Shown: one piece after another, positions 1-8,344 of the stretch | Layout: each line of letters opens with the position of its first letter | How positions within the stretch are numbered: the first letter of the stretch is position 1 | Assembly (NCBI RefSeq): GCF_040676615.1 | Contig: NZ_JBFAPI010000004.1 | Location: 124,001-188,000 of the forward strand | Origin: Asanoa sp040676615 | Lineage (GTDB): Bacteria; Actinomycetota; Actinomycetes; Mycobacteriales; Micromonosporaceae | Length of the DNA stretch: 64,000 nt | Direction: 5' to 3' | Program-made: the position numbers and the translations under genes | Notes under the pieces: generated by a model | The model's database searches: none | What the model saw: the letters and a program-made list of their open reading frames with translations, nothing else | What the model was told of the DNA's origin: nothing

Positions 1-1326
1 CCCGGTGTCGCGATGGCGGGCACCGAGTTGCTGCGCGTACGGGTCGACGACCTCCGCAGGCTCGTGGAGATCTCCGGTGAGCTCAGCGACGTGCTGCTCG
101 CCGCGCTGGACGCCCGGCGGGGCCTGCTGACGAGGCTGGGCGAGGGCGGTCTCGTGCTCGCCGGCGACGACGACCGCGATTTGCACCGGCTCCAGGACTT
201 CGCGGAGCGCAACCAGCTTCCCTATCGGACGGTGCTGCGCTCCGACCTGGACGCGTGGGCGGCACTGGCGAAGACCACCGCGCTGCCGCCGGCCGGCACC
301 GCGGTGGTGACGGGACAGCGCCGGGTGCTCGACGCGCCGAGCACGCGCGACCTGGCGACCGCGCTCGGCATCGACCTGTGGGGCATCTCCGACCGCTCCC
401 GCTGTGACCTGTTGGTCGTCGGCGCCGGGCCGGCGGGGCTGGCCGCCGCCGTCTACGGGTCGTCGGAGGGACTCGACGTGGTCGTGGTGGAAGACGTCGC
501 CATCGGCGGTCAGGCCGGCAGCTCGTCGCGGATCGAAAACTACCTCGGCTTCTACCGCGGCCTGTCCGGAGTGGAGCTGGCCCGCGCGGGGATGCTGCAG
601 GCCGTCAAGTTCGGCACGCGGCTCGTGTCACCGCGTTCCGTCACGGGTCTGTCGCGAGTGGACGGCGGGTTCCGGGTCCGCCTCGACGACGAACTCGATG
701 TCATCGCCTCGGCGGTGATCGTCGCCAGCGGTGTCCGGTACCGCCGCCTCGACCTGCCGGGCCTGGCCGACCTCGAGGGCAGCGGCGTCTACTACGCCGC
801 GAGCCAGCTCGAGGCCGCGGTCGTGTCTGGCCGCAACGCCGTCGTGGTCGGGGGTGCCAACTCCGCCGGGCAGGCGGCCCTGTTCCTGGCCCGGCACGCC
901 GGCCACGTGCACGTCCTGATCCGCCGTGCCGACCTGCGCGAGACGATGTCGAACTACCTGGCCCAGCGGCTCACCCACCACGAGCGGGTCACCGTCCACC
1001 CGCGCTCCGAGTTGTCGGCCGTCCACGGCACGGGCCGGCTCGAAGCGGTGACCTGGCGCGACCACCTCCTCGACCGGGACACCCGGCTCGACGCGGCCGG
1101 GCTGTTCCTGATGATCGGGGCCGACCCGGGCACGGCGTGGCTGCGCGACGCGGGTGTCGAACTCGACGCCAAGGGTTTCGTGACCACCCACGACGGCTTC
1201 GCGACCACCGTGCCCGGCGTGTTCGCGGTCGGCGACGTGCGTGCCGGCTCGGTCAAGCGGGTGGCGTCAGCGGTCGGCGAGGGCTCCGTGGTCATCTCGG
1301 CGGTGCACTCCTATCTCGCGACCTGA
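1..1326 (+). CDS. FAD-dependent thioredoxin-reductase-like oxidoreductase, 5'-truncated by the window edge
   Basis: The reading frame is open from base 1, so the gene starts outside the window; the first internal ATG is at 13. The first ~60 visible residues look like the tail of a cyclic-nucleotide-binding domain, followed by a thioredoxin-like linker, then a two-domain flavin/NAD(P)H fold. The FAD motif is VVGAGPAGLAAA and the NAD(P)H motif is VVGGANSAGQAA. The CxxC redox pair of true thioredoxin reductases is replaced by YYAASQLEA, so it cannot reduce thioredoxin by the usual dithiol route. Known fused cNMP-binding/TrxR-like proteins have this order, and their role is poorly defined. The 3' end overlaps the convergent VOC gene by 16 bp. 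Confidence 0.85.
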   Translation, partial: PGVAMAGTELLRVRVDDLRRLVEISGELSDVLLAALDARRGLLTRLGEGGLVLAGDDDRDLHRLQDFAERNQLPYRTVLRSDLDAWAALAKTTALPPAGTAVVTGQRRVLDAPSTRDLATALGIDLWGISDRSRCDLLVVGAGPAGLAAAVYGSSEGLDVVVVEDVAIGGQAGSSSRIENYLGFYRGLSGVELARAGMLQAVKFGTRLVSPRSVTGLSRVDGGFRVRLDDELDVIASAVIVASGVRYRRLDLPGLADLEGSGVYYAASQLEAAVVSGRNAVVVGGANSAGQAALFLARHAGHVHVLIRRADLRETMSNYLAQRLTHHERVTVHPRSELSAVHGTGRLEAVTWRDHLLDRDTRLDAAGLFLMIGADPGTAWLRDAGVELDAKGFVTTHDGFATTVPGVFAVGDVRAGSVKRVASAVGEGSVVISAVHSYLAT

Positions 1327-1580
1327 TGCTGGCCCCGGGTCACGCAGAACTCGTTGCCCTCGGGATCCAGCAAGGTGACGAGGTCTGGCTGCGCCATGTG
1401 CACGGTCGCGCCCAGGCCGCACAACCGCTCGACCTCCGCGGTGAGGTCCATCTCCCGGAGCCGCTCCAACTCGGCCTCGTCATACGGTGCGATCTCGTAG
1501 TCGTCGAGGGCCCGCGCCCAGAATCGCGCGATCGCCGCCGGGTGGGCGCTGTCGACGACGATGTCCTTGATCGTGGCCAC
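1311..1580 (-). CDS. Short VOC (glyoxalase-like) protein with an apparent internal deletion
   Basis: The 89 residues begin with a VOC N-terminus (IKDIVVDSAHPAAIARFW) and end with the typical LVTLLDPEGNEFCV strand. The family is usually about 120-125 residues. Between ELERLRE and DLTAEVERL the central strands (the usual region with WFQ.VPE and a VHLDL strand) are missing in frame, near bases 1445-1455. The start is GTG at 1580 with no strong ribosome binding site. It may be a degraded paralogue, because half of the barrel is lost, although the frame is still open. The gene is convergent with and overlaps the flavoprotein upstream. Confidence 0.6.
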   Translation of the reverse strand: MATIKDIVVDSAHPAAIARFWARALDDYEIAPYDEAELERLREMDLTAEVERLCGLGATVHMAQPDLVTLLDPEGNEFCVTRGQHQVAR

Positions 1581-1622
1581 GCCGCCGAGCGTACGACCTA
1601 GCGCTGACGATGAATACGGGAG

Positions 1623-2021
1623 TCATACGTCGGCTTCGATGGCGAAAGTATTGCCGTCCGGGTCCTGGAACCAGGCTATTCGTCCGCCGCCGGCCCGCGC
1701 GGTGATCCCTTTCGGGTCGTGTTCGTACTGGTCGTAGCGGACGAACTCGACCCCGGCCGAGGTCAGCTCATCGACGATCCGGTCGATGTCGTCGACGTAC
1801 CAGGTCGCCAATGTCGCCTGGGTTTTTCCGGCGGTGACCGACTGGTAGACATTCAACGCCGGGCCGCCGCCGGCGGCATAGACGCGGCTGCCGCCAGCGA
1901 TCTTGGCGCTCGGGCCGGCCCGCAACGGGCGCAGCCCCAATCTGCCTTCATAGAAGGCGACCGCCTGGTGAATGTCGGAAACGGCTATCGACGCTCTCAC
2001 CTGATAAGCGCTCAACGGCAT
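1623..2021 (-). CDS. VOC family (glyoxalase/bleomycin-resistance-like) protein
   Basis: This 132-residue protein has the paired beta-alpha-beta-beta-beta layout of VOC proteins: ASIAVSDIHQAVAFYEGRLGL at the N-terminus, a second half starting TLATWYVDDIDRIVDEL, and the closing FQDPDGNTFAIE. The family includes metal-dependent lyases, dioxygenases and antibiotic-binding proteins, and the substrate cannot be predicted. The frame extends 39 codons further upstream, but ATG at 2021 gives the normal VOC N-terminus. It is divergent from the YaaH-like gene across about 145 bp. Confidence 0.75.
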   Translation of the reverse strand: MPLSAYQVRASIAVSDIHQAVAFYEGRLGLRPLRAGPSAKIAGGSRVYAAGGGPALNVYQSVTAGKTQATLATWYVDDIDRIVDELTSAGVEFVRYDQYEHDPKGITARAGGGRIAWFQDPDGNTFAIEADV

Positions 2022-2165
2022 CGGCCCAGTCTCGCACGGCACCGGGTCGCCGAGGCGTTGCTCGACTTCCTCCCATGATTTCGGCAGAAAACCGGCGATA
2101 GCCGGCAAGCCGGCGGAGAATTGTCCTGGCTGGAGCAAGCCAACGAGTCGGGAGGACGGTATGCC

Positions 2166-2792
2166 GTGTTGTCCAGCTTCCCCGCCTCGATGTTCGCGCC
2201 GGTGGCCCTCGGGTTCTTCGGCCTGGGCACCGGTTATCTGATCTACGGCCCGCAGGAACTACTCGGCTTTCCGCGCCGGGACCAGCTGGTCGACCGCGCG
2301 ACCGGGGTCTGGGGCATCTGGCTTCCGGGGTTCTGCCAGTTCCTGGTCGGCATCCTGCTGTTCATCGGATTGAGCTGGTTCCCGGTCTTCACCAGCAGCG
2401 CACCCAACTACATGGCGGCGCTCGCCTTCAGCGCGTACGGCATCCACTGGTTCGCCCTGGGCTGGAACCGGGCGCGCGGCAACGATGCCCGGCCCAACGG
2501 GTTCATGTCGATCCCGTTCATCATCATCTCGACCCTCGGGGCGACGGTGTTCTTCCGGGCGGACGCGTGGCCGCTCGGCGTGCTGTTCGTCGGGCTCGCG
2601 GTGGTCTACGTCGCGGAGTTCTTCGCGAGCTTCAGGATCGGCGTCCGGGTCGGCGCCGACGGGCGCCAGTCGGTCAACCTCGGCGAGAAGGCGCTGGGCG
2701 CGGCCCACATCCTGGTCGGGCTGTGGCTGATGTACCTGACCTTCGCCACCACGCTCAACATCGCCTCCGGCTTCGACCTTCCGGCCGCCTGA
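2166..2792 (+). CDS. GPR1/FUN34/YaaH-like membrane protein (putative acetate/succinate permease)
   Basis: The 208-residue protein has about six hydrophobic segments. The conserved features of the YaaH family are recognisable: a proline-bearing first helix (APVALGFFGLGTGYLI) and the AFSAYGIHWFALGW segment. Proteins of this family move acetate or succinate with protons. GTG at 2166 is chosen because GGGAGGAC ends 8 bases upstream; an upstream TTG at 2121 has no such site. The stop lies 55 bp before the pyruvate oxidase gene on the same strand. Because that enzyme releases acetate, a transport role for acetate fits, but this is inferred from context and a divergent family match. Confidence 0.65.
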   Translation: MLSSFPASMFAPVALGFFGLGTGYLIYGPQELLGFPRRDQLVDRATGVWGIWLPGFCQFLVGILLFIGLSWFPVFTSSAPNYMAALAFSAYGIHWFALGWNRARGNDARPNGFMSIPFIIISTLGATVFFRADAWPLGVLFVGLAVVYVAEFFASFRIGVRVGADGRQSVNLGEKALGAAHILVGLWLMYLTFATTLNIASGFDLPAA

Positions 2793-2847
2793 CGCCTGGC
2801 GCTCGAAGCGGCGTTGGACGGCCGGGAACAGAAACGGGGAAATCGAC

Positions 2848-4587
2848 ATGGCGCGTACGGTGGCTCAGGCGATGGTCGCGACGCTCAAGGCGTCTGGCGT
2901 CCGGCGGGTCTACGGCATCCCCGGCGACTCGCTCAACGGATTCACCGACGCGTTACGCCGCAGCGGCGGGCTCGCGTGGGAACACGTGCGCCATGAGGAG
3001 GCCGCCGCGTTCGCGGCCGCGGGTGAGGCGGCGCTGACCGGTCAGCTCGCCGTGTGCGCGGGCAGTTGCGGGCCCGGGAACCTGCATCTGATCAACGGCC
3101 TGTACGACGCCAACCGCAGCGGCGTGCCGGTCCTGGCGATCGCGGCGCACATCCCGACCCCGGAGATCGGAAGCGGCTATTTCCAGGAGACCCATCCGCA
3201 GCAGCTGTTCACCGAATGCAGCGTCTACTGCGAGCTGGCCAGCATCCCGGAACAGGTGCCGCGGCTGCTGGAGATGGGGATGCGGGCGGCGCTTCAGCTC
3301 CGTGGTGTCGCGGTCCTGGTCATCCCGGGTGAGATCTTCTTCGCCGACGCCGGGCGCGGGCCGTGGCCGGCGGCGGTGCGCGAGGCCCGAGCCGTGACCC
3401 GGCCCGACGAGGCGTCGCTGGCGGCCGCCGCGGAGGTCCTCAACCGGGCCCAGCGGGTGACCATCCTGGCCGGTGCCGGCTGCGCCGGCGCGCACCGGGA
3501 GGTGATCGACATCGCTGGCGCGCTCAAGGCGCCGATCGTGCACGCGATGCGGGGCAAGGAGCACCTCGAGCACGACAACCCCTACGACGTCGGCATGACC
3601 GGCCTCATCGGATACAGCTCCGGCTACCGGGCGATGGAACACTGCGACGCCCTGCTGATGCTCGGCACCGACTTTCCCTACCGCCCGTTCTACCCCGACG
3701 ACGACGTGCCGGTGGTGCAGGTCGACGTGCGGGGCGAACGCATCGGCCGCCGGGTGCCGGTGCGGGTCCCGCTCGTCGGCACGGTCAGGGACACCGTCGA
3801 CGCGCTGCTGCCGCTGATCAACGCCAAGGCCGACACGGGCCACCTGGACCGGATGACCGCGCACTACCGCCGGGCCCGGGCCCGGCTGGACCGCCTGGCC
3901 GAGCCCGGACGCGGCAGCCGCGCGCTCCACCCCCAGCACGTCGCGGCGACGATCGAACGGCTGGCCGCGGAAGACGCCGTGTTCACCGTCGACGTCGGCA
4001 CCCCGTCGATCTGGGCCGCCCGATACATCCACATGAACGGCCGCCGCCGGCTGATCGGCTCGTTCACCCACGGCAGCATGGCGAACGCGTTGCCCCAGGC
4101 GATCGGCATCCAGGCCGCCGACCGCGAACGCCAGGTCATCGCCCTCTCCGGCGACGGCGGCCTGGCGATGCTGCTCGGCGAACTGCTCACGCTGCGCCAG
4201 CAGCAGCTGCCGGTGAAGATCGTGGTGTTCAACAACACCGCGCTGTCGTTCGTCGAGCTCGAGATGAAGGCCGGCGGCATCATCACGTACGGCACCGACC
4301 TGGACGACTCGAACTTCGGCGCGATCGCCGAAGCGGCGGGGATTTTCGGTGTCCGCGTCGACACCGCCGACCAACTCGAAAGCGCGCTGCGCGACGCGTT
4401 CGCCCACGACGGGCCCGCGGTGGTCGACGTGCGCACCGCACGGCAGGAGCTGTCCTTGCCGCCGAAGGTCACTTACGAGCAGATCAAAGGCTTCACCCTC
4501 TATGCCACGCGTACGATCCTGTCCGGCAACGCCGACGAGATCGTCCAACTCGCACACACCAACCTGCGACAGCTCGACCTCGAGTGA
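2848..4587 (+). CDS. poxB: Pyruvate oxidase / pyruvate:quinone dehydrogenase (PoxB type)
   Basis: The 579 residues match the length and three-domain layout of PoxB: an N-terminal pyrimidine-binding domain (SGVRRVYGIPGDSLNGF, with the catalytic Glu in HVRHEEAAAFAA), a central FAD/Rossmann domain (about residues 190-330), and a C-terminal PP domain with the thiamine-pyrophosphate motif GDGG...NN at about 432-460. PoxB enzymes decarboxylate pyruvate to acetate and CO2 and pass electrons to membrane quinone. The ATG at 2848 follows a weak GGGGAAA site. The YaaH-like gene precedes it by 55 bp, suggesting an acetate production/transport pair. It ends 12 bp from the convergent methyltransferase. Other TPP enzymes such as acetolactate synthase are less likely, given the PoxB-like N-terminal third. 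Confidence 0.88.
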   Translation: MARTVAQAMVATLKASGVRRVYGIPGDSLNGFTDALRRSGGLAWEHVRHEEAAAFAAAGEAALTGQLAVCAGSCGPGNLHLINGLYDANRSGVPVLAIAAHIPTPEIGSGYFQETHPQQLFTECSVYCELASIPEQVPRLLEMGMRAALQLRGVAVLVIPGEIFFADAGRGPWPAAVREARAVTRPDEASLAAAAEVLNRAQRVTILAGAGCAGAHREVIDIAGALKAPIVHAMRGKEHLEHDNPYDVGMTGLIGYSSGYRAMEHCDALLMLGTDFPYRPFYPDDDVPVVQVDVRGERIGRRVPVRVPLVGTVRDTVDALLPLINAKADTGHLDRMTAHYRRARARLDRLAEPGRGSRALHPQHVAATIERLAAEDAVFTVDVGTPSIWAARYIHMNGRRRLIGSFTHGSMANALPQAIGIQAADRERQVIALSGDGGLAMLLGELLTLRQQQLPVKIVVFNNTALSFVELEMKAGGIITYGTDLDDSNFGAIAEAAGIFGVRVDTADQLESALRDAFAHDGPAVVDVRTARQELSLPPKVTYEQIKGFTLYATRTILSGNADEIVQLAHTNLRQLDLE

Positions 4588-4599
4588 GGCGGCCCCGCC

Positions 4600-5451
4600 T
4601 CAGGCCGACTCGGCGCGCACCCGGGCGTACACCACGTTCGTCCGCAGGTGACGGACGTCGTTGTCGCGGAGCCATGCGATCGTCGCCGCGCGTACCCGGG
4701 CCGCCGCCGGCTCGTCGAGTTGCTCGACCGTGGCGCGATACCCCGTGCCGAGCACGATGGTCCACCAGTCGTGAGGGTCGGCGAGCGGATGGGTGCCCGC
4801 CTCGGCCTCGACCGCGGGTTCCGGCAGGCCGGCGTCGCGCAACAGGCGGGCCAGGGCGGTCGGGGAGGTGACCCGGGTCCACGGGTGGAAGGCCCGCACC
4901 AGGTCGGGGCGTTCGGCGCCGACGGCGGCCCAGAACTCGGCGGTCGCCGGTTCGAGCCACTCGGGTCCCCAGACCGTGATGGCCAGCACGCCGCCCGGGC
5001 GGACCAGCCGCCACAGCTCCGCGACGGCCGCGGTCATGTCGGGCAGGAAGAAGACGCCGAACACGCACACGACGGCGTCGAAGGACCCCGACGGCAGCCC
5101 GGTGTGCTCGACATCCGCCGACCGGAACTCGACATTGGTCAGGCCCTGGGCCGCGGCCTTGGCCCTGGCCAGCGCGAGCGCCGGCTCCGCCAGGTCGAAC
5201 CCGACCACCCGCCCGTCGGCGCCGACCGCGTGCGCGGCCGGGAGCGCCGAGGCACCGGTGCCGCAACACGCGTCGAAGACATGGTCGCCCGGGCGCAGGC
5301 CCAGTCGCGTGACGGTGGCGCGGCCGAACCTGTCCCAGAACGAGAGCGCCGCGGCATCGAAGTGGTCGGCCGCGGCCGCATAGGTCGACGCCGACACCGC
5401 CTTCATGCCGGAGTCGTCGGCGGCAGGTTCGCCATCGCGCACGAACCTCAT
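4600..5451 (-). CDS. Class I SAM-dependent methyltransferase (UbiE-like)
   Basis: The 283 residues carry the SAM-binding glycine motif VFDACCGTGAS after an N-terminal helical cap, the acidic loop at VVGFDLAEPALALA, motif II around FRSADVE, and the post-motif FDAVVCVFGVFFLPD. Such enzymes methylate small molecules, often quinones or natural products; nothing nearby gives the substrate. ATG at 5451 is the longest start, and an in-frame ATG at 5406 is possible because neither has a clear ribosome binding site. The gene is transcribed towards poxB and divergently from the F420-type reductase. Confidence 0.8.
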   Translation of the reverse strand: MRFVRDGEPAADDSGMKAVSASTYAAAADHFDAAALSFWDRFGRATVTRLGLRPGDHVFDACCGTGASALPAAHAVGADGRVVGFDLAEPALALARAKAAAQGLTNVEFRSADVEHTGLPSGSFDAVVCVFGVFFLPDMTAAVAELWRLVRPGGVLAITVWGPEWLEPATAEFWAAVGAERPDLVRAFHPWTRVTSPTALARLLRDAGLPEPAVEAEAGTHPLADPHDWWTIVLGTGYRATVEQLDEPAAARVRAATIAWLRDNDVRHLRTNVVYARVRAESA

Positions 5452-5564
5452 CGTGTCACCAACCGATTACCGGCCGCCAGACCGGTCGTCACGCCAAGCG
5501 GCCACGAGAGCGCGATGATTCGCTAGTGTGGGGTGGTCCGCGCCTCTCGGTCGGGGGTTCGCGC

Positions 5565-5945
5565 ATGCCGGTGCCGCGCTCGTTTCGCAAGGTTGGTCTG
5601 CGGGTCAATCCCTACATCGCGGTGATCGCGCGACGGGTGCCGCCGCTCGCCGTCGTCCACCATGTCGGCCGGCGCACGGGTCGGGCCTACAGCACTCCGG
5701 TGATGGCGTTCCGCACGACAGAGGGCTGGGTCGTCGCTCTCTTCTACGGAGCCGACGTGCAGTGGTTGCGAAACGCGCGGCGGGCCGGCACGGTCGCGCT
5801 CACCGCCGGGGGCAAGCGGCACGAGGTGAGCGAGGTTCGACTGCTCGCCGCGGCAGCCGGCGCGCCGCTGCTACCCGCTTGGGCGCGGGCCGTCACGCGC
5901 CCGGCGCGGGTCCGCGACTACGTGCTGCTCGTCGGCGCCGGCTGA
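5565..5945 (+). CDS. Deazaflavin (F420)-dependent nitroreductase/quinone reductase family protein
   Basis: The 126-residue protein matches the Ddn-like split-barrel family: VHHVGRRTGRAYSTPVMAF, then GWVVALFYGADVQWLRNARRAG, then a basic-rich strand with HEVSEVRLL. Members bind F420 and reduce quinones or nitro compounds; the family is typical of actinomycetes. ATG at 5565 is chosen because it gives the usual N-terminus; upstream in-frame codons give an unrelated extension. It is followed 8 bp later by the convergent carboxypeptidase gene. Confidence 0.75.
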   Translation: MPVPRSFRKVGLRVNPYIAVIARRVPPLAVVHHVGRRTGRAYSTPVMAFRTTEGWVVALFYGADVQWLRNARRAGTVALTAGGKRHEVSEVRLLAAAAGAPLLPAWARAVTRPARVRDYVLLVGAG

Positions 5946-5953
5946 CGCCGCGA

Positions 5954-7258
5954 CTACTGGTGCTCGCGGATGCGGTCCCAGGTGGTCGGCGGATCCATGC
6001 TCACACCCGTGCGCAGCGGGGTGCTCACCGGTTTGCCGCCGGTCACGTTCACCTCGAGCCTGCCGTACGCCGCGCCGGCTTCGATCTTCTCCGGTGGCGT
6101 GGGCAGTCGCGCGTTGAGCTTGACGGTGAGGCCCGGCCAGCCGACCACGTCGAGCTTCTCCGCCGCGTGCACCGTGGTGCCGGTGCCGAGCGGGCCGTGC
6201 ACCGTGGCGACCTGCTTGCCGGCCTCGACCAGAGTGTGCACGCCGAGCGCGGCCGAGGCCGAGCGCAGCACGGTGCGGGTGGCCGCGAAGACGCGGTCGA
6301 GTTGCACCGGGGTGTTGGCGCCCGGCTGGCCGAGCATGGCGCCGACGACCGTGAGCTTGCGGCCGCCGACGGTGACGACGGCGGCGAAGACCAGGCAGCC
6401 CCCGGCTTCGTCGGTCGAGCCGGTCTTGATGCCGACGACCCCGTTGTGGCCGACGAGTTCGTTGTAGTTCTTGACCGTACCCGCGACCGGGATCGTGGCG
6501 GTCTTCTGTTTGACGATCTCGGCGAAGGCCGGCAGCGCCATCGCCTTGCCGGCGAGGATCACCTGGTCCTTGGCGGTGCTCACGGTGTCCGGGTCGAGGC
6601 CGGACGGGTCGGTGTAGTGGGTGTCGGTCATGCCGAGCCGCTCGGCGGTGTCGTTCATCTTCTCGACGAACGCGTCGACGCTGCCGGCGTCCCAGGCGGC
6701 GAGGATGCGGGCCATGTTGTTGGCCGACGGCAGCAGCACGGCCTGCAGCGCCTGGCGTTCGGTGATCACCTCACCCGCGCGCACCTCGACGACCGACTCG
6801 CCGCGCGCCCGCTCCCCCGGGTAGGCGGCGGCCTGCGCGGCGCTGACGGTCAACTCGGGCCCCTGCTCGCCGGCGTCGAGCGGGTGCTCGGTGAGGATCA
6901 GGTAGGCGGTCATCACCTTGGTGACGCTGGCGATCGGCAGGGGCTTTCTGCCGCCGTACGAGCCGAGCGTCCCGATACCGGGAATGCTGATCACGCCCTG
7001 GCCGGAGCGGGGCCAGGACAGTTTCGGCGCCGGGCCGGGAATCTTCATCGACGCCGGCAGCGCGAGCTCGACGGTCGAGGCGGGCAGCGGGTTCCGCAGC
7101 GGAGCCACAGCGAAGCCCGCGACGCCGAGCAGCAGCACGAGGGTCACCAGCGTGGCGACCAACCAGGCGCGGCGACGGCGGCGAGGGGCGGGTGGGGCCG
7201 GCGGGTTTGCTGGGATGCGGCTGAACACCACGGTCGGTATCTCCGTGTGGTCGCGCAT
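5954..7258 (-). CDS. D-alanyl-D-alanine carboxypeptidase (peptidase S11, PBP5-like), membrane anchored
   Basis: The 434-residue product has a proline/arginine-rich cytoplasmic start, one membrane segment at about 31-52, and an S11 catalytic domain. The three penicillin-binding motifs are complete: SVTK (S111, K114), SAN (178-180) and KTG (278-280). It trims the terminal D-Ala from peptidoglycan stem peptides outside the membrane. The C-terminal ~100 residues after the catalytic domain resemble the small beta domain of PBP5. ATG at 7258 is preceded by GAAGGCGGGA; the frame stays open further upstream but only overlaps the ridA-like gene. Known members set peptidoglycan cross-linking. Confidence 0.9.
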   Translation of the reverse strand: MRDHTEIPTVVFSRIPANPPAPPAPRRRRRAWLVATLVTLVLLLGVAGFAVAPLRNPLPASTVELALPASMKIPGPAPKLSWPRSGQGVISIPGIGTLGSYGGRKPLPIASVTKVMTAYLILTEHPLDAGEQGPELTVSAAQAAAYPGERARGESVVEVRAGEVITERQALQAVLLPSANNMARILAAWDAGSVDAFVEKMNDTAERLGMTDTHYTDPSGLDPDTVSTAKDQVILAGKAMALPAFAEIVKQKTATIPVAGTVKNYNELVGHNGVVGIKTGSTDEAGGCLVFAAVVTVGGRKLTVVGAMLGQPGANTPVQLDRVFAATRTVLRSASAALGVHTLVEAGKQVATVHGPLGTGTTVHAAEKLDVVGWPGLTVKLNARLPTPPEKIEAGAAYGRLEVNVTGGKPVSTPLRTGVSMDPPTTWDRIREHQ

Positions 7259-7314
7259 TCCATCCCGCCTTCCCGTGTCAGGTCGCCGCACGGTAGCAGG
7301 CAGGTGAAAGTCCC

Positions 7315-7803
7315 TCAGCTGTCGATGGCCACCTCGGCCTCGATCTCGACCGGGATGCCGAACGGCAGCTCGGCCAGCCCCACCGCGGACCGGGCGTGGC
7401 TGCCGGCGGCCGGGCCCCACACGTCCAGGACGAGGTCGGAGAAGCCGTTGACGACGCCCGGGGTGTTGGTGAAGCCCGGCGCCGTGTTGACCATCCCGAA
7501 GACCCGCAACCAGGCCGTCACACGGTCGAGGCTGCCGAGCTCGCGCTTCAGGCTCGCCAGCACGGCCAGCCCGGTCAGCCGGGCGGCCTCGTAGGCCTGC
7601 TCGGCGGTCACCTGGTCGCCGACCTTGCCGAACGGCCCGGCCACGGTCCCGTCGGGCAGCAGCGGGCCGTGCCCGGAGACGAACGCCCGGCCGCCGTGCA
7701 CCCGCACCCACGGAAACGGCAACGTGACCCCGGCCGGCATCCGCATCGGCTCCGGAAGCCGCAACCCGAGTTCGGCCAGCCGACCCTCGATCCGCTCGCT
7801 CAC
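7315..7803 (-). CDS. RidA/YjgF/UK114 family protein
   Basis: The 162 residues contain the RidA core: FVSGHGPLLPDG near the N-terminus, QAYEAARLTGLAVLASLK in the helix, and the PGFTNTPGVVNGFSDLVLDVWG stretch before ARSAVGLAELPFGIPVEIEAEVAI at the end. The ARSAVG arginine is the usual iminoacid-binding residue. RidA proteins hydrolyse reactive enamine/imine intermediates from PLP enzymes. The GTG start at 7803 lies 10 bp after the panD stop, so panD and this gene are probably co-transcribed. It is about 20-30 residues longer at the N-terminus than standard RidA, as in the Rid2/Rid-like subgroups. Confidence 0.85.
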   Translation of the reverse strand: MSERIEGRLAELGLRLPEPMRMPAGVTLPFPWVRVHGGRAFVSGHGPLLPDGTVAGPFGKVGDQVTAEQAYEAARLTGLAVLASLKRELGSLDRVTAWLRVFGMVNTAPGFTNTPGVVNGFSDLVLDVWGPAAGSHARSAVGLAELPFGIPVEIEAEVAIDS

Positions 7804-7813
7804 GGCGCTCAGC

Positions 7814-8230
7814 CTATGAGGCCAGCTCGTCGCCGGGTACCAGGCCGAACCCGTCGGGGACGGCCGCCCGGTCGCCGCCGGTCGTGACGATGGCGTTGCG
7901 CTCGTCGACGAACACCACCCGCGGTTCGAGCGCCTTGGCCTCGGCGTCCGGCACCCACCCGTAGGCGACGATGATCACCAGGTCGCCGGGGCTGACCAGG
8001 CGGGCGGCGGCGCCGTTGATGCCGATCACGCCGGAATCGCGAGGACCTTCGATCACGTACGTCGTCAGCCGGTTCCCGTTGTCGACATCGAGCACGTCGA
8101 CCCGCTCGCCCGGCAGGAGATCGGCCGCTTCCATCAGGTCCGCGCTGATCGTGATCGAACCCACATAGTGCAGGTCGGCCTGGGTCACCGTAGCCCGGTG
8201 GATCTTGGACTTCATCATCGACCTGAACAC
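7814..8230 (-). CDS. panD: Aspartate 1-decarboxylase proenzyme
   Basis: PanD converts L-aspartate to beta-alanine for pantothenate and coenzyme A. The KSKIHRATVTQADLHYVGS segment is diagnostic. Starting at the GTG at 8230 gives a 138-residue protein in which the self-cleavage Gly-Ser pair falls exactly at residues 24-25, as in the characterised enzymes. This start is also 8 bases after GGAGAGG. Two downstream ATGs (8218, 8215) would place the cleavage too early and lack that spacing. After cleavage the new N-terminal serine becomes the pyruvoyl cofactor. The gene stands alone here without panB or panC, paired with the RidA-like gene. Confidence 0.92.
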   Translation of the reverse strand: MFRSMMKSKIHRATVTQADLHYVGSITISADLMEAADLLPGERVDVLDVDNGNRLTTYVIEGPRDSGVIGINGAAARLVSPGDLVIIVAYGWVPDAEAKALEPRVVFVDERNAIVTTGGDRAAVPDGFGLVPGDELAS

Positions 8231-8344
8231 GTGCGTGGACCTCTCCGCGAGTTGGCTCCCATAGAAGGAACAGTTCATCCTTCGACACCATTTCCCGGGC
8301 GTACGCGGGCCCGGGTTCGCAGTGAGGTCCACCACACGCACGGC

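Noticed and set aside
2953..4557. Long reading frames opposite poxB and many other genes
   Set aside because: They are shadows caused by high GC; their composition is arginine/proline/alanine-rich and has no domain motifs.
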